From Periconia sp. R9002 (taxonomy: Eukaryota; Ascomycota; Dothideomycetes; Pleosporales; Periconiaceae), in NCBI GenBank assembly GCA_023627715.1, contig JAMAHW010000028.1, forward strand, positions 1 to 64,000: a stretch of DNA of 64,000 nucleotides. The letters run 5' to 3'. A program made the translations under genes and the position numbers. This document shows, one piece after another, positions 1 to 12,843 of this stretch; position 1 is the first letter of the stretch, and every line of letters starts with the position of its first letter. Under the pieces are notes generated by a model. It was not told where the DNA came from. It ran no database searches and was given only the letters and a program-made list of their open reading frames with translations.

Positions 1-722
1 TTTTCTCTTCGTTTGTTTTCCCCCCCCCCCCCCCCCCCCCCCCCCCCACCTTTTTTTTTGGTTTGTATACACCTCCATAACTTGAATGCGACCTTCTGAT
101 TGCTTTTTTTTTCCGGGTGAGACTGGCGAAAGGCGGATATATGTATATATATGTTTATCTCTCTTGAGTAGTGTTTTTTTTTAAGCATTCAACGTGGTTT
201 TTTTAGTTATATACATATGTATGTATGTATGTATGTGGCCGCAGGCTAGGTAACCAATGATTGATTGACTGATTGTATGAAGAGTATGAGATGTTGTATA
301 TTCCTCTTCGCATGTCTTGTATGATTTTTCTTTCCCTTTTGTTCGAACAAGGTTTTCGAGGTTGAGATTACAAATCTAAAAAAATGAAGAAAATGATAAT
401 AACAGATTGTGGAAAACCCTACCACACACACGGACAAGGAAAACCCCCCAAAAAAACGAAAATCAATGTTTATAAAAAAAAAAAAAAAAGCAATAAGCCG
501 TCCATTCATTCACTATAACCAGACCCGAAAGAAAAAGAAAAAAAATCCTACATAACCAAAAAGCAGCCCTAAGAAAAAAAAAAAATCAAAATCCCCTCCC
601 AGCATCCCTAGCCACCACCCCCACCGAACCCTCCCTTCTACCACCACCACCACCACCACCCCTTCCATCTTCAACGACCACCCCATCCGCAAAAGAAGTA
701 ACCCTCCCACTCTCCGTCCTCC
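1..722. other. Gene-free flank with homopolymers and (TATG)n
   Basis: A run of 28 C occupies 20-47 and is followed almost at once by nine T. A (TATG)n microsatellite lies at about 216-236, and several A or T runs of 7-12 follow. The part nearest 722 is probably the 3' untranslated region of the minus-strand sugar transporter, or part of its coding tail if the alternative frame described in the findings is right. No other gene is seen here. Confidence 0.6.
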
Positions 723-3632
723 TCATCCCTCTTCTAGAAATAGTCCTGTCTCCATAGCCCAACCTCCCGGGGTAGTACTCCTCATCCTCCTCTTCCTCCT
801 CTTCCTCCTCTTCCTCTTCCTCCTCACCATCCGCATGAAGATCTTCCCCCTCGGAGTCCTGGCTATCAAGTTGGTACCGAATCGCGTCGTCGACGTCGCG
901 TTCGTCCGGGTTGTAGACTTCCCACTCGCGGTCGCGACAGAGGGATGCGCGAGAGCGGTGTGTTGCGGAGGATGGGACGCGGTGGGGTGGTTGTGTTGGG
1001 GCGGCGTCTGTTGGTGTTGTGGTTCTTGATGGGTTTTGGGTAGGGGGGAGGCAGTGTGCTGGTGGTGTGACGAGGTTGGGGGGGAGGTTGATTTCGCGTC
1101 GTCGTCGGAGGAGTCTGAGTTGTAGGTGTCGTGGTTGTGGTATTGGTTGTTGGAGTTGGAGTTGGAGAAGGCGGCGGATAGACGCGAGAGGTGCGATGTG
1201 TTGGAGCGGTTTGTGGAGGGTCGGCGGCTGTAGATTGGGCGAGGGCGGTTGACGTGGTATGTTGTTGGTAGGACGGGGGATTCTTCTGGTGTGAGTGGAG
1301 CGGATGGCGGTTCGGTTCTGCGAGGATCATGATGCCCGTTCTCGTCGTCGTCGTGTTTCTCACTGTCGTCGAAATAAGGCGAGTTACTTGTACGTACGTG
1401 ATGATGGCCCGGAGGATTGAGATCATCAGAGCTTTTGGATCGCCGCGGGTGCTTTTCGTGCCATGTTTCGCTTGATGTGTTCGGTCGCGTGCCGCTGGTC
1501 GTCACCGTGGTGTTTGTGTCCCCACCGGGTCCTGTGCCTCCTCCACCTGCCCATGATGGAGGCTGTGACGCTTCACTGTTTCCCAAGGTTGTCCCGCTGC
1601 TATGAAGGCGTCGGTAGTGTTGGTGCCATTCGCTTTTTTCGTAGTCGAACGGCACGTCGCCTTTCTTACCATACCACAACGGTTGTTCCAGCGAGATTTG
1701 GACAATGTTGAGCCAGGGATTCCCCGGTGCTTCGTTGGCGAGATGGAAGAGCATGTCGACTTCTTCGAGCGATCGGTAGGCGGTCTCTGGGTAGAGGTAG
1801 TAGACCAATGGAATGATGGCCGCGTTGGTGCAAGCAAAGATGATGTACGTGCGCCAGCCAATGTTATGGAATGCGATGGGGGTTACGAAGATGACACTAT
1901 TTGTTTGTATCAGACTGTGTTACAAGAATGGAATAGACAAACGTGACCTACATGAAATTGAACAGCCAGTTCCCGCTGGTGCTCAACGCGTTCGCGGGCC
2001 CTCGAATGCGCAGGGGAACGATTTCGACCTTTCACCTTGGTCAGTGTATGTGGTATGGTGCGGTAGAGGGCTTCCGCTGAATGAAAATACACACCTGATA
2101 CAGCCATGCCATGCCCTGCCATCCAATGGCGAAGAAAGTCGAAAATCCAAACAAGAAAACTGCCGCAGCGATATTCGTCCCGCCAACTCCATGGCTTTGG
2201 TATAGATATAACAAGATTGTAAGCAAGACCATGCAAAGCGACATACCGGCTGCGCCGAACATCATCAAACTTCTTCTTCCCCAAAATCGGTCAATTCCAA
2301 CAACAGCGACGAAAGAGCTGAGGAAGTACTCGCTCGCTGCGCAAGCGCCCAGTAGTCTAGCGACCCATCCAGTGAACCCCATCTGGATTGCAAACATGAG
2401 CGCCAAGTACTGGAGTGCAAGGTTGATACCAGACATTTGCTGGAATACCTGTACCAAGTACCCGAGTATGACACGATGCGCATTTCGTTTCTCCTTGTTG
2501 CTCGCCAAACTGGACGTACTCCCCTGCGCCATGACCAAAATCGCATCTTTGATCTGTAGAAACTCATCTCGAATCGCGGGGCCTTCGAGATCTTCGTCGT
2601 TGAGCGCGCTAAGCACCCTGAGAGCTTCTTCTTCGCGACCCGTTAGAATCAGCCATCGTGGGCTCTCTGGTAGAAAAATCAGGAGCACGAATGCAACCAA
2701 CGCGAACACGATTTGCAGAGCGATCGGGACGCGCCAGGCTGCGGACAAGTCGCTTGCGTACGCCATTCCAAAGACGATCCAGTAGGATATTGCGAGCCCC
2801 AGGGCAATGAAAACTCCAGCGCTTATCATCAGGATTGTGCCTTTGCGGTGCGATTTTACGCTTTCGGCTTGGTACGCTGGGACGGTTGCAGTGGTGAAGC
2901 CATTGCCTTGATATCGCATCGGGAAATAGTTAGCGCAACTTCTTCGGATATCAAAACGAATGCTTCATTCAAGGCGTCGAGAAAAGTTGGGGTCGGTACG
3001 AACCGAATCCAGCAATGAACCTCCCAGCAACGAATTGCCCAAAACTGTAGCTCGTACACTGCACCAACTCTCCGATCACCCACAACACGAGACCCACCAT
3101 CAGTGTCTTCTTGCGCCCTAGATAGTCACCGAGAAATATGGTTATAATGGCGGATACGAAGCACCCGAGGTTCCAAGTTCCCATAACAGCCCCTGTGCAT
3201 GAATGTGTCAGTCTCACATGTCTAGGTCGCACGGAAGGAGTCTATGTCTGCGATGTACACTGCAAATAAAGAGTCTTCCATAGAGAGTAGGCATACATTG
3301 TGAGAGATGGTCAGTGAGGGTATGGGCTTTACTGACCTATTATCCTCGCCCCATGCGCCGTGTTGTTGTGTATAATGTCGAGTTGAGGGAATTGCTCCAG
3401 AAAAGCAGGGACGGTCAAAAGGCCGCCTAGTACACCTTGTGCGTATCCAAAGCATCTGCGCATGAGATTTGTAAGTGGTCAAGTCAGACAATGCCTTGCC
3501 CTCTGCGGGATACACAGCTATGAGAATATAATCAATGAGACAAATATATACTCACAAGAAACATAACCCCATCGTTCCACTTATCACCGTAGACAGAGCT
3601 GCTCCTCTGAGCCCAAGGTATGAGGGCACCAT
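723..3632 (-). CDS. MFS sugar porter with long disordered C-terminal tail
   Basis: Six exons fit: 3632-3556, 3455-3337, 3192-3004, 2906-2095, 2028-1952 and 1896-723. They sum to 2448 nt, exactly 815 codons plus stop. The product is a 12-helix plasma-membrane sugar transporter of the sugar porter family (fungal lactose-permease/STL1-like group). Visible family motifs are FGYAQGVLGG in helix 1, GDYLGRKKTL in the loop 2-3 motif, PESPRWL after helix 6, the helix 7 segment QQMSGINL, and PETAYRSLEEVD after helix 12. Family members usually stop about 40-60 residues after that last motif, but this one runs on for over 250 residues rich in Ser, Thr, His and Pro and ends in a basic Arg/Lys stretch. The tail may be misframed at its end (see findings). 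The transported sugar cannot be read from the sequence. The start ATG at 3632 gives a conserved cytosolic N-terminus. Confidence 0.9.
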
Positions 3633-4682
3633 GACTTTGTATTCCTGCTTCTCTTGAGATGTCTATCCTTTGTACACTTCGATCAGAGAAGGATCAGCAC
3701 AGTTCTTCTGTTTTCTATTGTTCGGTTCTTTTTTTCGGCGGATGCTCTGTAAATGACGTATTTTTACGTTGGGGAAGACTTTACGTTCTGGACTTTCAGA
3801 ATCCAGATATGCCGTGGTGTTCAATAGAAACTCCCTCTTATGCAGTTTTATCATCTCATCGACACACGGTCCATTATTAAATTTTATGCAAAGAGAAGGA
3901 ATGAAGGATCCTCGATTAGAGAGAAAAAAGAAGGGACTGTATATGATCTTACGGCACGACAAGGAATTGGCTCGACAAATAGAAAATCGCCTTAAACAAC
4001 TCTACCAAACACCCTTTGACAAACCAAGCAGGAGATAAAGAAAACCCGAAATGCCCTACTAACTAGTTCGTCCACCGTCATCACAGAGGAAGTAGCTTCA
4101 CGTCATCAACACCCACAAATCCAGCCTGTGCGCGCCATGCAGCGGCGGCACCGAAACAACGCGGATGGCTCGTTGCTTGGCTGTTCGCCCATTAGCTCGT
4201 ACACTACACTCTCCGGAAGGCATATAGACTGGACATGTCTCCGTAGCGCTGCTATAGGTTCGATCGCCGACGTCACCTGTACCGAATCTCGACATCTGTC
4301 ACGCGATTTTAGTGCCTGGCTAGCGGCGATCTGAGCTGAAAACGAGAGGGGAACGGTGGGTCCGGAGGGAAATTTTGCAGCATCTACTTGACCGTTCCAA
4401 AATAATTAACTGACTCTAAATCAGCCAATGAGAGGAGAAGCAAAACATACATTTCAGTTTTTGAATTCTCATGAGGTCAGGTAGGGTAGAAAAATTCCCT
4501 ACACTACTGATAATGATACCAATTCTAAAGAATCAATGATTCCTTCTCACCAAACCGTACAAATTCGACAATAACAGGTAAGCCGATCCTCTTGGAGGAG
4601 GAGAATAGCACTACCTATGTAATTGGCTATTAGGGTACTTGCTGCTGGCAGCTACGCTCTCCAATCACGTCAGCTAAGGTTT
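3633..4682. other. Intergenic region between two minus-strand transporters
   Basis: This holds the presumed promoter of the sugar porter and the 3' flank of the HOL1-like transporter. Short open frames on both strands show no family motif and no consistent codon bias. I see no RNA gene or repeat. Confidence 0.5.
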
Positions 4683-6714
4683 TCATGCGACTTCTACCTG
4701 TTTGATCGTATCCCTATGTAGCTTCGCCAACCAAGTCCTGCTCATGAACATCCTAATCCGTTTTCCGAAGAGCATGAACACCAGCAATGCTAGATTATTC
4801 ACCAGTAAAATGGCCGCAAAGATTCCCGAAATCGTTATCGCGAACCCACGTTCAAGGATCCAGTCCAAAAGGTATATCCCCATACCAAAACTGATGGCCT
4901 GTTTTCCAAGATTCATGGCAATCAGCATTTCGGACGTGTTCGCCTGATACGAATCAACGGCGTAGGCGAGCGTGAAACTAAAGTAGAAGAGCGCGCCCCA
5001 TTGATCCATGCCAACGCCAAAAAAGTACGCAGTCCAGTGTAGATTGCGCTCCGCTGCAAAGCCATACAGTACAATTCCAGCAGGTGCGATTAACATGGCG
5101 GGGAGTAAGACGCCTAGCCTCATCTCCGCCTCTCGGATGCCGCCGTTCTTGCGGGTAAGTTTGGCTGCGAGGCGGTCCGAGCTTGACAGGAATGGTACTG
5201 CGAATACAAATCCTAGAAAGGTAGCAATTGTTATCAAGCCTGAATTCGTTTCAGACCACGAGTACGGGGGAGCTGTGACTTTAAGTGGGAAAGTGTAGTT
5301 GAATGCCAGGGCGCCCAGACCGATGTACAGCCCAAAGGAAGTGATGACCCAAAATACCTGTGGAACGAGGAAATATGTGAAGGAGCGGGGTATCATGATC
5401 CAGAACTCTTGGGAGTGGTCAATACCTGACCAAGGGCGAAGCGTTTGGACAAAAGACTTGCGGACCGGGATGGCGGGTGCGCTCTCGGCCTCTATACGAC
5501 TTGTGCTGGGCTTTTCAGAGCTTACATGGTCAACAGTAGGTTTTGCAGTGACGACAGAGTTTGCAGCATCTACGGTTGACGATTTGGACGGAGCCGCAGC
5601 GCTCCTTTTGTACGCCGTCTCTTCGACAATGAAGAAGGTGAAGATCAACAGTGCAATGCCAAATGCAAAGGCGACGTAGAAAAACAGCCGCCACGAGTAG
5701 CCACCTGCCAACATATAACCTGCGTACAGAGGACCGGTAGAGCCGAGACAAAGTGCAACTGTTGAAGGTAAACACAAGAGCGGCAAAAAAGGGTTGGGGG
5801 GGGGGGGGCATCAGTCACCTGTGTAGTAGCCGATACGCCGTCCTCGCTCATGCAAAAAGAAGATATCATTGACAAGTTGAACAGGTAATGCTTCACAAAC
5901 TCCTGAACCAAACCCGTGTATGATGCGTGCAGCCATCAAGCCACCGAAGGCTGTTGGTAGGTATGTAAGATCACTGAGTTTTGGACTTGGTAGGCATTCA
6001 CTTACTACTTGCTTGAGACGCCCCGATAAGCCCAGCACAGAACTATGCATTAGAGGTCAGCCCGAGGTAGCAATTTTCAATTCAAGCTTCTGCGCACCAG
6101 CACCATAGATCCGAGTATGACAGGACGTCTCCCTATTTTCAAGTACAAGGGCACCAGAATCAGGGATCCTGAGAGCGCGTCAGCCCATAGTAATACCTGC
6201 GGCTCGTGTTTGCAAACCTACCAAATCCGAAAGCTAGATTAGGGTAGGAAACAAGATCAGACGCTTTCGTCGGCGTGATATCGAACTCCTCCGAATAGAG
6301 CTTGATATACACGGAGGGGCCCAATAGTGTGCAGTTCCCGAGAAAAGAATAAAGAGAACATGCCAGGAGAATCAGCGATTTCTTCGTGTTTGACCACTAG
6401 GCCATTGTGCGTCAGTGGGAAACCCTTTCTTTTCAAAAAGACAAGGACTGACTTGGAGAGGGTCATTTGGGTCCTCTGCCGGCACGGGGTATAATGCTTG
6501 CCCGTACGCAGTGTCGTCGCCCTCTACCAGCGTGTTAGAAACGGCATCCCGCTATGTGATGGACCACTACGTACCGACGGCGTTGAGATTGACCGTGCCG
6601 GGCAGTTCTTCCTCGTGAGCGTGGCTAGGGAAGTGAGGCGGTAAGTACTTTCACTTAAGTAAACCCTCTATGTAGGAGTGCCAAATACCTATGAACAAGA
6701 TGCGTGGGAGCCAT
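4683..6714 (-). CDS. HOL1-like MFS transporter
   Basis: This is a multi-exon MFS permease of the fungal group named after yeast Hol1. Splicing can be followed from the C-terminus upward: exon 5758-4683, a 60-bp intron with a G13 tract (5818-5759), then exons carrying VQLVNDIFFLHERG, RIIHGFGSGVCEAL, LYLKIGRRPVILGSM (the loop 2-3 motif), SLYSFLGNC and the N-terminal segment DDTAYGQALYPVP / ELPGTVNLNAV typical of this group. At least six introns are needed. The C-terminal half contains about six membrane segments after a charged central loop rich in Ser and Lys. The first exon is uncertain. The conserved reading frame is clear up to about 6640, and an ATG at 6714 can be joined only through a weak donor (GTTCAT). 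Yeast Hol1 moves cations and polyamines; the substrate here is unknown. Confidence 0.82.
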
Positions 6715-8291
6715 CGTGGATGAATCCTCTGAGAAGACAATTCTGTGGAAATGGAAATAAAAGTAATGTAGAAAACGATGGAGCGCGGTTAGAGGCCAAG
6801 CTTATATCTCACATTAGAGGTTTACGGCCTGCCGGCCTTGCATGGACATGCAGTAACTGCTGATAGCCATACTTCGCACCCAATCAAGCAGTTATGTTAT
6901 CGACGATCAATTCTCTCTCTTCGGTAGTGACTCCCCTGTCGTCATCACAATTTATCCGCTGCAATCCATGCGCGGTTCATGCTGCTTTGCAGGGATCTCG
7001 GAAAACTTTGTGCCACTCATAAGCGCGTGGGGCGCTGTTACATGGATATTTAAGTACGTTGGAAGAGAAAGATAAATCGATACATCTTGAAGAGTAATCA
7101 GTGGCTTATTTGCATGAGGATTGATTTCGTCACACGCCCAGTGGCCATCACCGACGCGAGCAGAGCCCAATCACACTTGCATGCCTCCTTATTGTTCTCT
7201 GGATATTTCATTTGGGGGTTTAAAACGACGTGGGCGGTGAGGTATTGGACCAGCAGCCTGAGAGCCACCAGTTTGCATGAGCGGCGTAATGCAGTTGATC
7301 TAAAACTGCATGTAGACGACCAATTTGCTTTTACACAGGTCAGATGCGGGGAAATGAGAGTAAATGTCGCTGTTTGTGCAATAGCTCGAAAAATCTCCTT
7401 GATCTATGTATATACTCTATACATATTGTTCATTGATCAATGTCTAGATATGTAGTGCAAGGTGGAGCAAAAACCTCGCATGTACATATCAAAGCTCTCT
7501 CTCGATATTAGAATAGGACCAGCTTCATCCTCTGAACACATTTTTGTCTTCTAAGTGATCCATATAAATTGTTCCCTCTTATGCGAACTGTAATGTGGAT
7601 GATTTAGTTCCATATCGTGTGGGCATGCTAGCAAAGAGGCGGCTAGGAGCTGGCGATAGATTGTGAAGTGCTAGCAAAGAGTGTCCTTATTGGGTAAGAT
7701 GGCCTCCAGTACATACATATGTATCAATTGATCTATCTGAGTGAACTGGACAGCAACGTACTGTAGCTGATGGAGATGAGGTACTTTGTGTGTAGGGATA
7801 TTTCCCTTCAAACGCAAGTAGAGGGAGGAGAGGAGATTTTCTTCTGCCGCTGTGACAGTACTACACGTACATACATGTACTTAGGTATGTAGGCGGTGGA
7901 AGAGGTGAATCACGTGGTTTGGCTTCGGCATACCTACTAAGTGCAAGTAGACGGCGCTTTTCCCAAGCGGGTATCGTCCGCCCCTTTGACATCTTCCGCC
8001 AATCATTTCAAGTGCTAGGTAGGCTTTTCCGAAACGCTAGAGAAGATCAAGCACGGTGATGCCGCTCTACTACACTGACTAAGGATCGTGGATTGCCGCT
8101 GCGGAATCCCGCCGCCCTTCCTGCCCCTGGCCTCTAATGTAAAATGATTCTAGGTCCAGCGTCGTCGCAGTCTTTGTTGTCTCTCGGGTCGCCGTCCGGT
8201 CGTCGTTTGTACTTTGGTTGTTTGCATTTCTTGCATCGTGCATGCCAAGCAGTCAGGTAAGGTTAAGTTTGACAAGGGTGTGGCTGCGGCA
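6715..8291. other. Divergent intergenic region between two MFS genes
   Basis: About 1.6 kb separate the minus-strand HOL1-like gene from the plus-strand DHA1 transporter, so both promoters should lie here. Simple motifs such as GTATGT/TACATA repeats occur. A donor-like GTAAGG at about 8258 suggests a 5' untranslated intron before the downstream gene. No coding sequence was recognised. Confidence 0.5.
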
Positions 8292-10262
8292 ATGGCAGCT
8301 GTCACCGAAAAGGACCTGGCGCCACCACCACCCCGTGACACCGCGTCGCACAAAACATCAGATGCCAACCACACCAAAGATACCAAAGAGGAAGACGACA
8401 CCCCCATATCCTCTTCCGCCTCTACTAATTCCCTGTCTGATTCCGACGAAATCCAATCCATCCACCAAACCCTCTCGCGCAATGCCGGCCTGGAAGATAC
8501 CGCCGATAAGGCGCTCGCTGCCATCACCACCGTTCCCACAAACATGACATCCGATCCCCGCTTCGAAATCGATTTCGATGGAACCGACAACCCTCAGAAT
8601 TGGCCCATGTGGAAGAAGTCCGTCACCATCTTCTTCATGTCCTTCTCTACACTCGTCGTCGTCATGTATTCCACTGCCTACACCGCCGGCATCCCTGGCA
8701 TGATGGGAACTTTTGGCATCTCCAACAAGACAGAGCTTGTGCTCGGTGTGACGACGTACCTGTTCGGCCTGGCTTGCGGGAGCGTCATCTTAGCTCCTCT
8801 TAGTGAGATGTATGTTATCGAAGCCCCATGTGTCCCTTAATCATGCGCTGTAACCACCCAGCTAACTTTTACTCGCGATATAGGTATGGCCGAAGGCCTG
8901 TCTATCTCATTGCTGTATTCGCATTCACCGTTCTTGTTCTCCCATGTGCCCTCGCCCAGAACCTCGCGACTATTCTCGCCGTCCGCTTCTTCGGTGCTAT
9001 CGCTGGTAGTGCCATGATTTCGAATGCGCCTGGTACAGTTTCCGACATTTCGAGTGAAGAATACCGCGCCCTGGCATTCAGTATCTGGAGTATAGGACCG
9101 ATGAACGGTCCAGTATTTGGACCTTTGATCGGAGGTTTTGTTTTTCAGTACATGGGATGGCGATGGACTAACTGGGTCGTTATGATTGGCTCAGGAGCCT
9201 CCTGGTTCATGGTTTTTCGTGCGTTTTTCTCCTTATCCACCTCCTTTGTTTAGCCCCCCAAAATCAAGGTCCTGTAAGCTGACCTTCTGCATAAAAGTCA
9301 TTGGGGAAACATATGCACCTGCTATTCTACGAGCCAAATCTGCAAAGAAGCGCAAGGAAACAGGCGACAATCGATGGCACTCACGGTACGACGACAAGAA
9401 GGCATTCTGGCCCATGCTCAAAGAGAACCTGACTCGACCTTTTGCCATGAGCGTCCAAGAGCCCATCTGGTGAGTGTCACCTCTTTTCCTTCTCTAACCT
9501 ATGCCCTTCGGACGAATCTGACCAACGGCGAACAGTATCTTCTGGAATATCTACGTCGCCCTCGTCTATGGCGTTCTCTACCTCTGCTTTGTTAGTTACC
9601 CCATCGTCTTCAGCGAGCTCCGCGGCTGGTCTCCTGGCCTGACGGGGCTGGGGTACATCGGGATCGGTATAGGGGGCATGCTCTGCATTTGCTCGGAGCC
9701 GCTGTTGCGACGACTCATCAATGCGCATGCCGTGGATGTCGAGACGGGTAAACCGGCCCCCGAGGCCATGGTCAGCGTCGTGTGCATAGCCGCGGTGCTC
9801 GTACCCGTGGGCGAGATGATCTTCGCGTGGACTTGCACGCCCAACGTGCACTGGATCGCGCCCCTCATCGCAGGCATTCCCTTTGGCGCGGGCAACTGCG
9901 GGGTCTTCATCTATGCTTCCAACTACCTCGTCCATTCCTACGGAATTTATGCCGCATCCGCCCTCGCCGGCAATGCCGTGCTGCGTTCTGCCCTCGGCGG
10001 CTTACTTCCGCTCGCGGGAGGCAAGATGTACCAGACGCTAGGGCCCCACTGGAGCGGCTTCATGCTAAGTATGATTGAAATCCTCATCATGCCCATCCCT
10101 TTTGTATTTTACCGGTATGGGGGTAAGATCCGTGCGAAGAGCGCCTTGATTCGGAGGATGCGGGAGGACAAGGAGAAAGCAGAGGCGAAGAAAAAGAGGA
10201 CAGAGGACAGAGAACGAGCTAGAGTTGCCAAGATGAATGAGGGCGGGGATGTCGTGTCGTGA
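8292..10262 (+). CDS. DHA1-type MFS drug/H+ antiporter
   Basis: Four exons (8292-8809, 8884-9218, 9298-9469, 9536-10262) sum to 1752 nt and encode 583 residues. A long acidic, Ser/Thr-rich cytosolic N-terminus of about 95 residues leads into the family entry motif DNPQNWPMWKKS, followed by 12 predicted membrane helices. The loop 2-3 motif is SEMYGRRPVY and helix 5 carries GPMNGPVFGPLIGGF, the antiporter signature region of drug/H+ antiporter family 1. The C-terminus is a lysine-rich charged tail of about 45 residues. The start at 8292 is the first ATG after a probable leader intron. An in-frame upstream ATG-less extension exists but looks like leader. Likely role: proton-driven efflux of a small organic molecule at the plasma membrane; the substrate is unknown. 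Confidence 0.9.
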
Positions 10263-12214
10263 TACAGTTTATCTCCCGTTCGTCGTTCAGCGTTGAGGAT
10301 GGTCAGAAAATTGGCAATCTATTTGTTCACACACTTCAGTCACTAGTACATACGCGATATAAATGCCATTCGTTCGGATGATCAATTGTTTAAACTTTCC
10401 CATGTCCTGCGTTACATACTCCCCTCCCCCAAATTCATAAACTGTACGTGATTGAGGTACTAAAACGGATTGCAAGCGTTGCTTATGGGGAGAGTATTGA
10501 ATTGCTGGATTGCTTCATAGGTTCCTTTCATTGGGCGGGTTATTTGAAGGGATTCCACCTAGTCCTTAGCGTACAGTAACATTTCACGGTAGAAGAGAAG
10601 TCTAGAGATAGTTGTATTAGGACGCCAAATTTATAACTGCAACTCTAATACTATTCGAGCCAGACGCATATATCGTAAGACGAAAATCACATGGTATGTA
10701 TCTGTTGGTGCTTCTGAGAAGGGATCTTGATCTGATTTGTAGTTTGGCGCTTGTATCTCGATAGATTGGGTAATAGTGCCACTTTTTACTTTCTTCATCT
10801 GTATTAAGTCTTACTTGCGTGACATATACAAAAAATTATCCACAAGCGTTCAACAGTAATAGAGGAATCTATGTATAAAATGCAACTTTTTTAAGTAAGA
10901 ACGGTATACATATGTTTGTGCTAACTCCACAATTTACCTTTCAACGCATCAACTATATTTGTAACAATAGGTAAAACGTGAACGTTACGGTAGCCCCAGG
11001 CCGCCCACCACCTTTTTTTGTCACTCATTTTTTTGGATTCTTTTTTTTGCTGTTTAGGGGGGAGCGGGGAATAATGGAGTAGAATATAAAAGTGGTATCA
11101 ATCACAACTATACTGCTATAGTCCATTTTCTTAACTACTGTAGTTTTCCTACATGCTGATGGAAGAGGTGGACTCTACTCAGTAGGCCTGCCAGCGAGTA
11201 CTGCGAAACTCCTTACAGGATTTATCAATCTCACGCCAATTGCGAGAAAGGGCCTTTAGTAGCCATATCCTTATGGGTGAGATTCTACGGTTGCTCTCAG
11301 TTGTATAACCCTTGTGCTAGAAAGAGTAGTTATTATCTACCGTCCAAATATCAGCGCAATGAAGCAAGCTGCTGAAGCGATATTCTCGTCACAGTAAGAG
11401 ATATGGGCCAGGGTGGAGACTCTCTGCATGTTGCGCATGACGTTGGTTGTTCCATTTCATTTCTTCAAAGTTCGGATCGACACGGGGGATGCTGGAGGGA
11501 CGATGGGCATGTTTCGAAACCGCAGTGGCTAATTTCCGCGGGGCGCTGCCTCATGTGCACTGTCCACCACCTGACACTGACACTGACACCTGCTGTGTCT
11601 ATACAGTAATACGGAGTAGGTACATGACTGTATTCAGATGCCTACTGTGTAGTATGTACAGGCGTGTTTAATGGGATGGGATGAGCCCGTAGATCCTACC
11701 CCAGGTCCCAGGAGAACTTACGTTCGATGCTTACATACATAGGTAAGTAGTTTACTTTAGAAGCATGCCCTCCACCTATCCTCCCCTCCACTTCGCTTCT
11801 CTATTCATTCACTCATCCGTTCATTGATTCTTGGTTCTATTTCTGAACCTGTCCATTCTTTCCAAAACACCCCTCCACCGCACCAAGTCAACTAGTCTAA
11901 TCTAGTCTGCAACACTCTCCCACCACCATACAAGTACACACAACTACCTAGTCCCTGGCTAATTATACACTGCACCACTTGCAGGACCAGGTGAGTGATC
12001 GAGTTGCCAGATGACATCACGGGGATCACGGCTATGATGCACATCAATCGTCCCTGCCATTCGTTGTCAATTAAGCCCTCGATTGATGGTTATACATAGT
12101 ACATAAACAACAACCCCCATTGCCCTGCAGCGGATAAATCCCACCCAGAGTCCCACTCGCGCCCGCCGTCCACCCCAACACCAACAACAATTCCCAACAT
12201 CACACACCTCCACC
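10263..12214. other. 2-kb intergenic region, no gene recognised
   Basis: This stretch includes the 3' flank of the DHA1 gene and the promoter of the small secreted protein. It is moderately AT-rich. Short frames at 11403-11671 show no motif and no codon bias. Short T/A runs and an imperfect CTGACA repeat near 11572-11590 are the only structure seen. Confidence 0.5.
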
Positions 12215-12843
12215 ATGTATGGCCATATCCTCATCGCCGCCATCCTTGGTACCGCTGCCGCCTCCCCCCTTGCGGTCCGCGCAGGGAACTGGTCCCCACT
12301 CCCCGGCACCACCGCAACATGCGGCGATCAGGAGAAATACATGTCCCTTGTCATCGGTCCCGAGGATGCCAAATCGATCCTCAAGCACTCGTGTGCCGCC
12401 TTCCTGCCGCCATGCGCTTACAGGGCCGAGAACAAGCTCTCCGACGACACTTTCTGCCCCGCTGTTGAGGAATATCCGCTCGACGAACCCAAGAATGTCA
12501 CCCTCTCTGTTCTTGTCGAGCAAGGCGGCAACAAGCTTTCTGGCTGGGGTGTCAATTGTAGGTTCTATTGATGCCATACCAAAACCAAACCGGATACTAA
12601 TTCAACCGCCTAGTCTTCGTCATTCCCAAGAAGCAGACCGTGGCGAATTTCCCCGAATCCGTCTTCTTGTCCACCAGCGACTGTGAGGGCTACATCAACC
12701 AGCTTGTCCAAACGTCCAGTCCGGAAGGCTGCAATAACCCTGGGATCGGTCCCAGCGCTGGTAATCTGACTGTTGGGGCTCCCAAAGAGGGCACAAGTAC
12801 CTTGACCGGTACAGTGTTTGGTGTCAAGTTTGTCCAGAAGTAA
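12215..12843 (+). CDS. Small secreted cysteine-containing protein
   Basis: Two exons, 12215-12557 and 12614-12843, are joined across a 56-bp intron with a clear TACTAAT branch site, giving 190 residues. Residues 1-16 form a signal peptide (MYGHILIAAILGTAAA). The mature part contains six cysteines, consistent with up to three disulfides, and one NVT glycosylation sequon. I recognise no catalytic motif and no named family. Size, secretion signal and even cysteine number resemble fungal cell-surface or effector-like proteins, but that is inference. The downstream neighbour is the convergent AsaB-like oxygenase gene. Confidence 0.82.

Noticed and set aside
1..60. Possible telomere or chromosome end
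   Set aside because: The C and T runs do not form TTAGGG/CCCTAA repeats.
866..1426. Long minus-strand frame (186 codons) overlapping the sugar porter tail
   Set aside because: It is a shadow frame of low-complexity Thr/Pro/Arg codons with no motif and no splice context.
8214..8291. In-frame N-terminal extension of the DHA1 transporter
   Set aside because: It includes a donor-like GTAAGG and reads as leader; family members begin close to the ATG at 8292.
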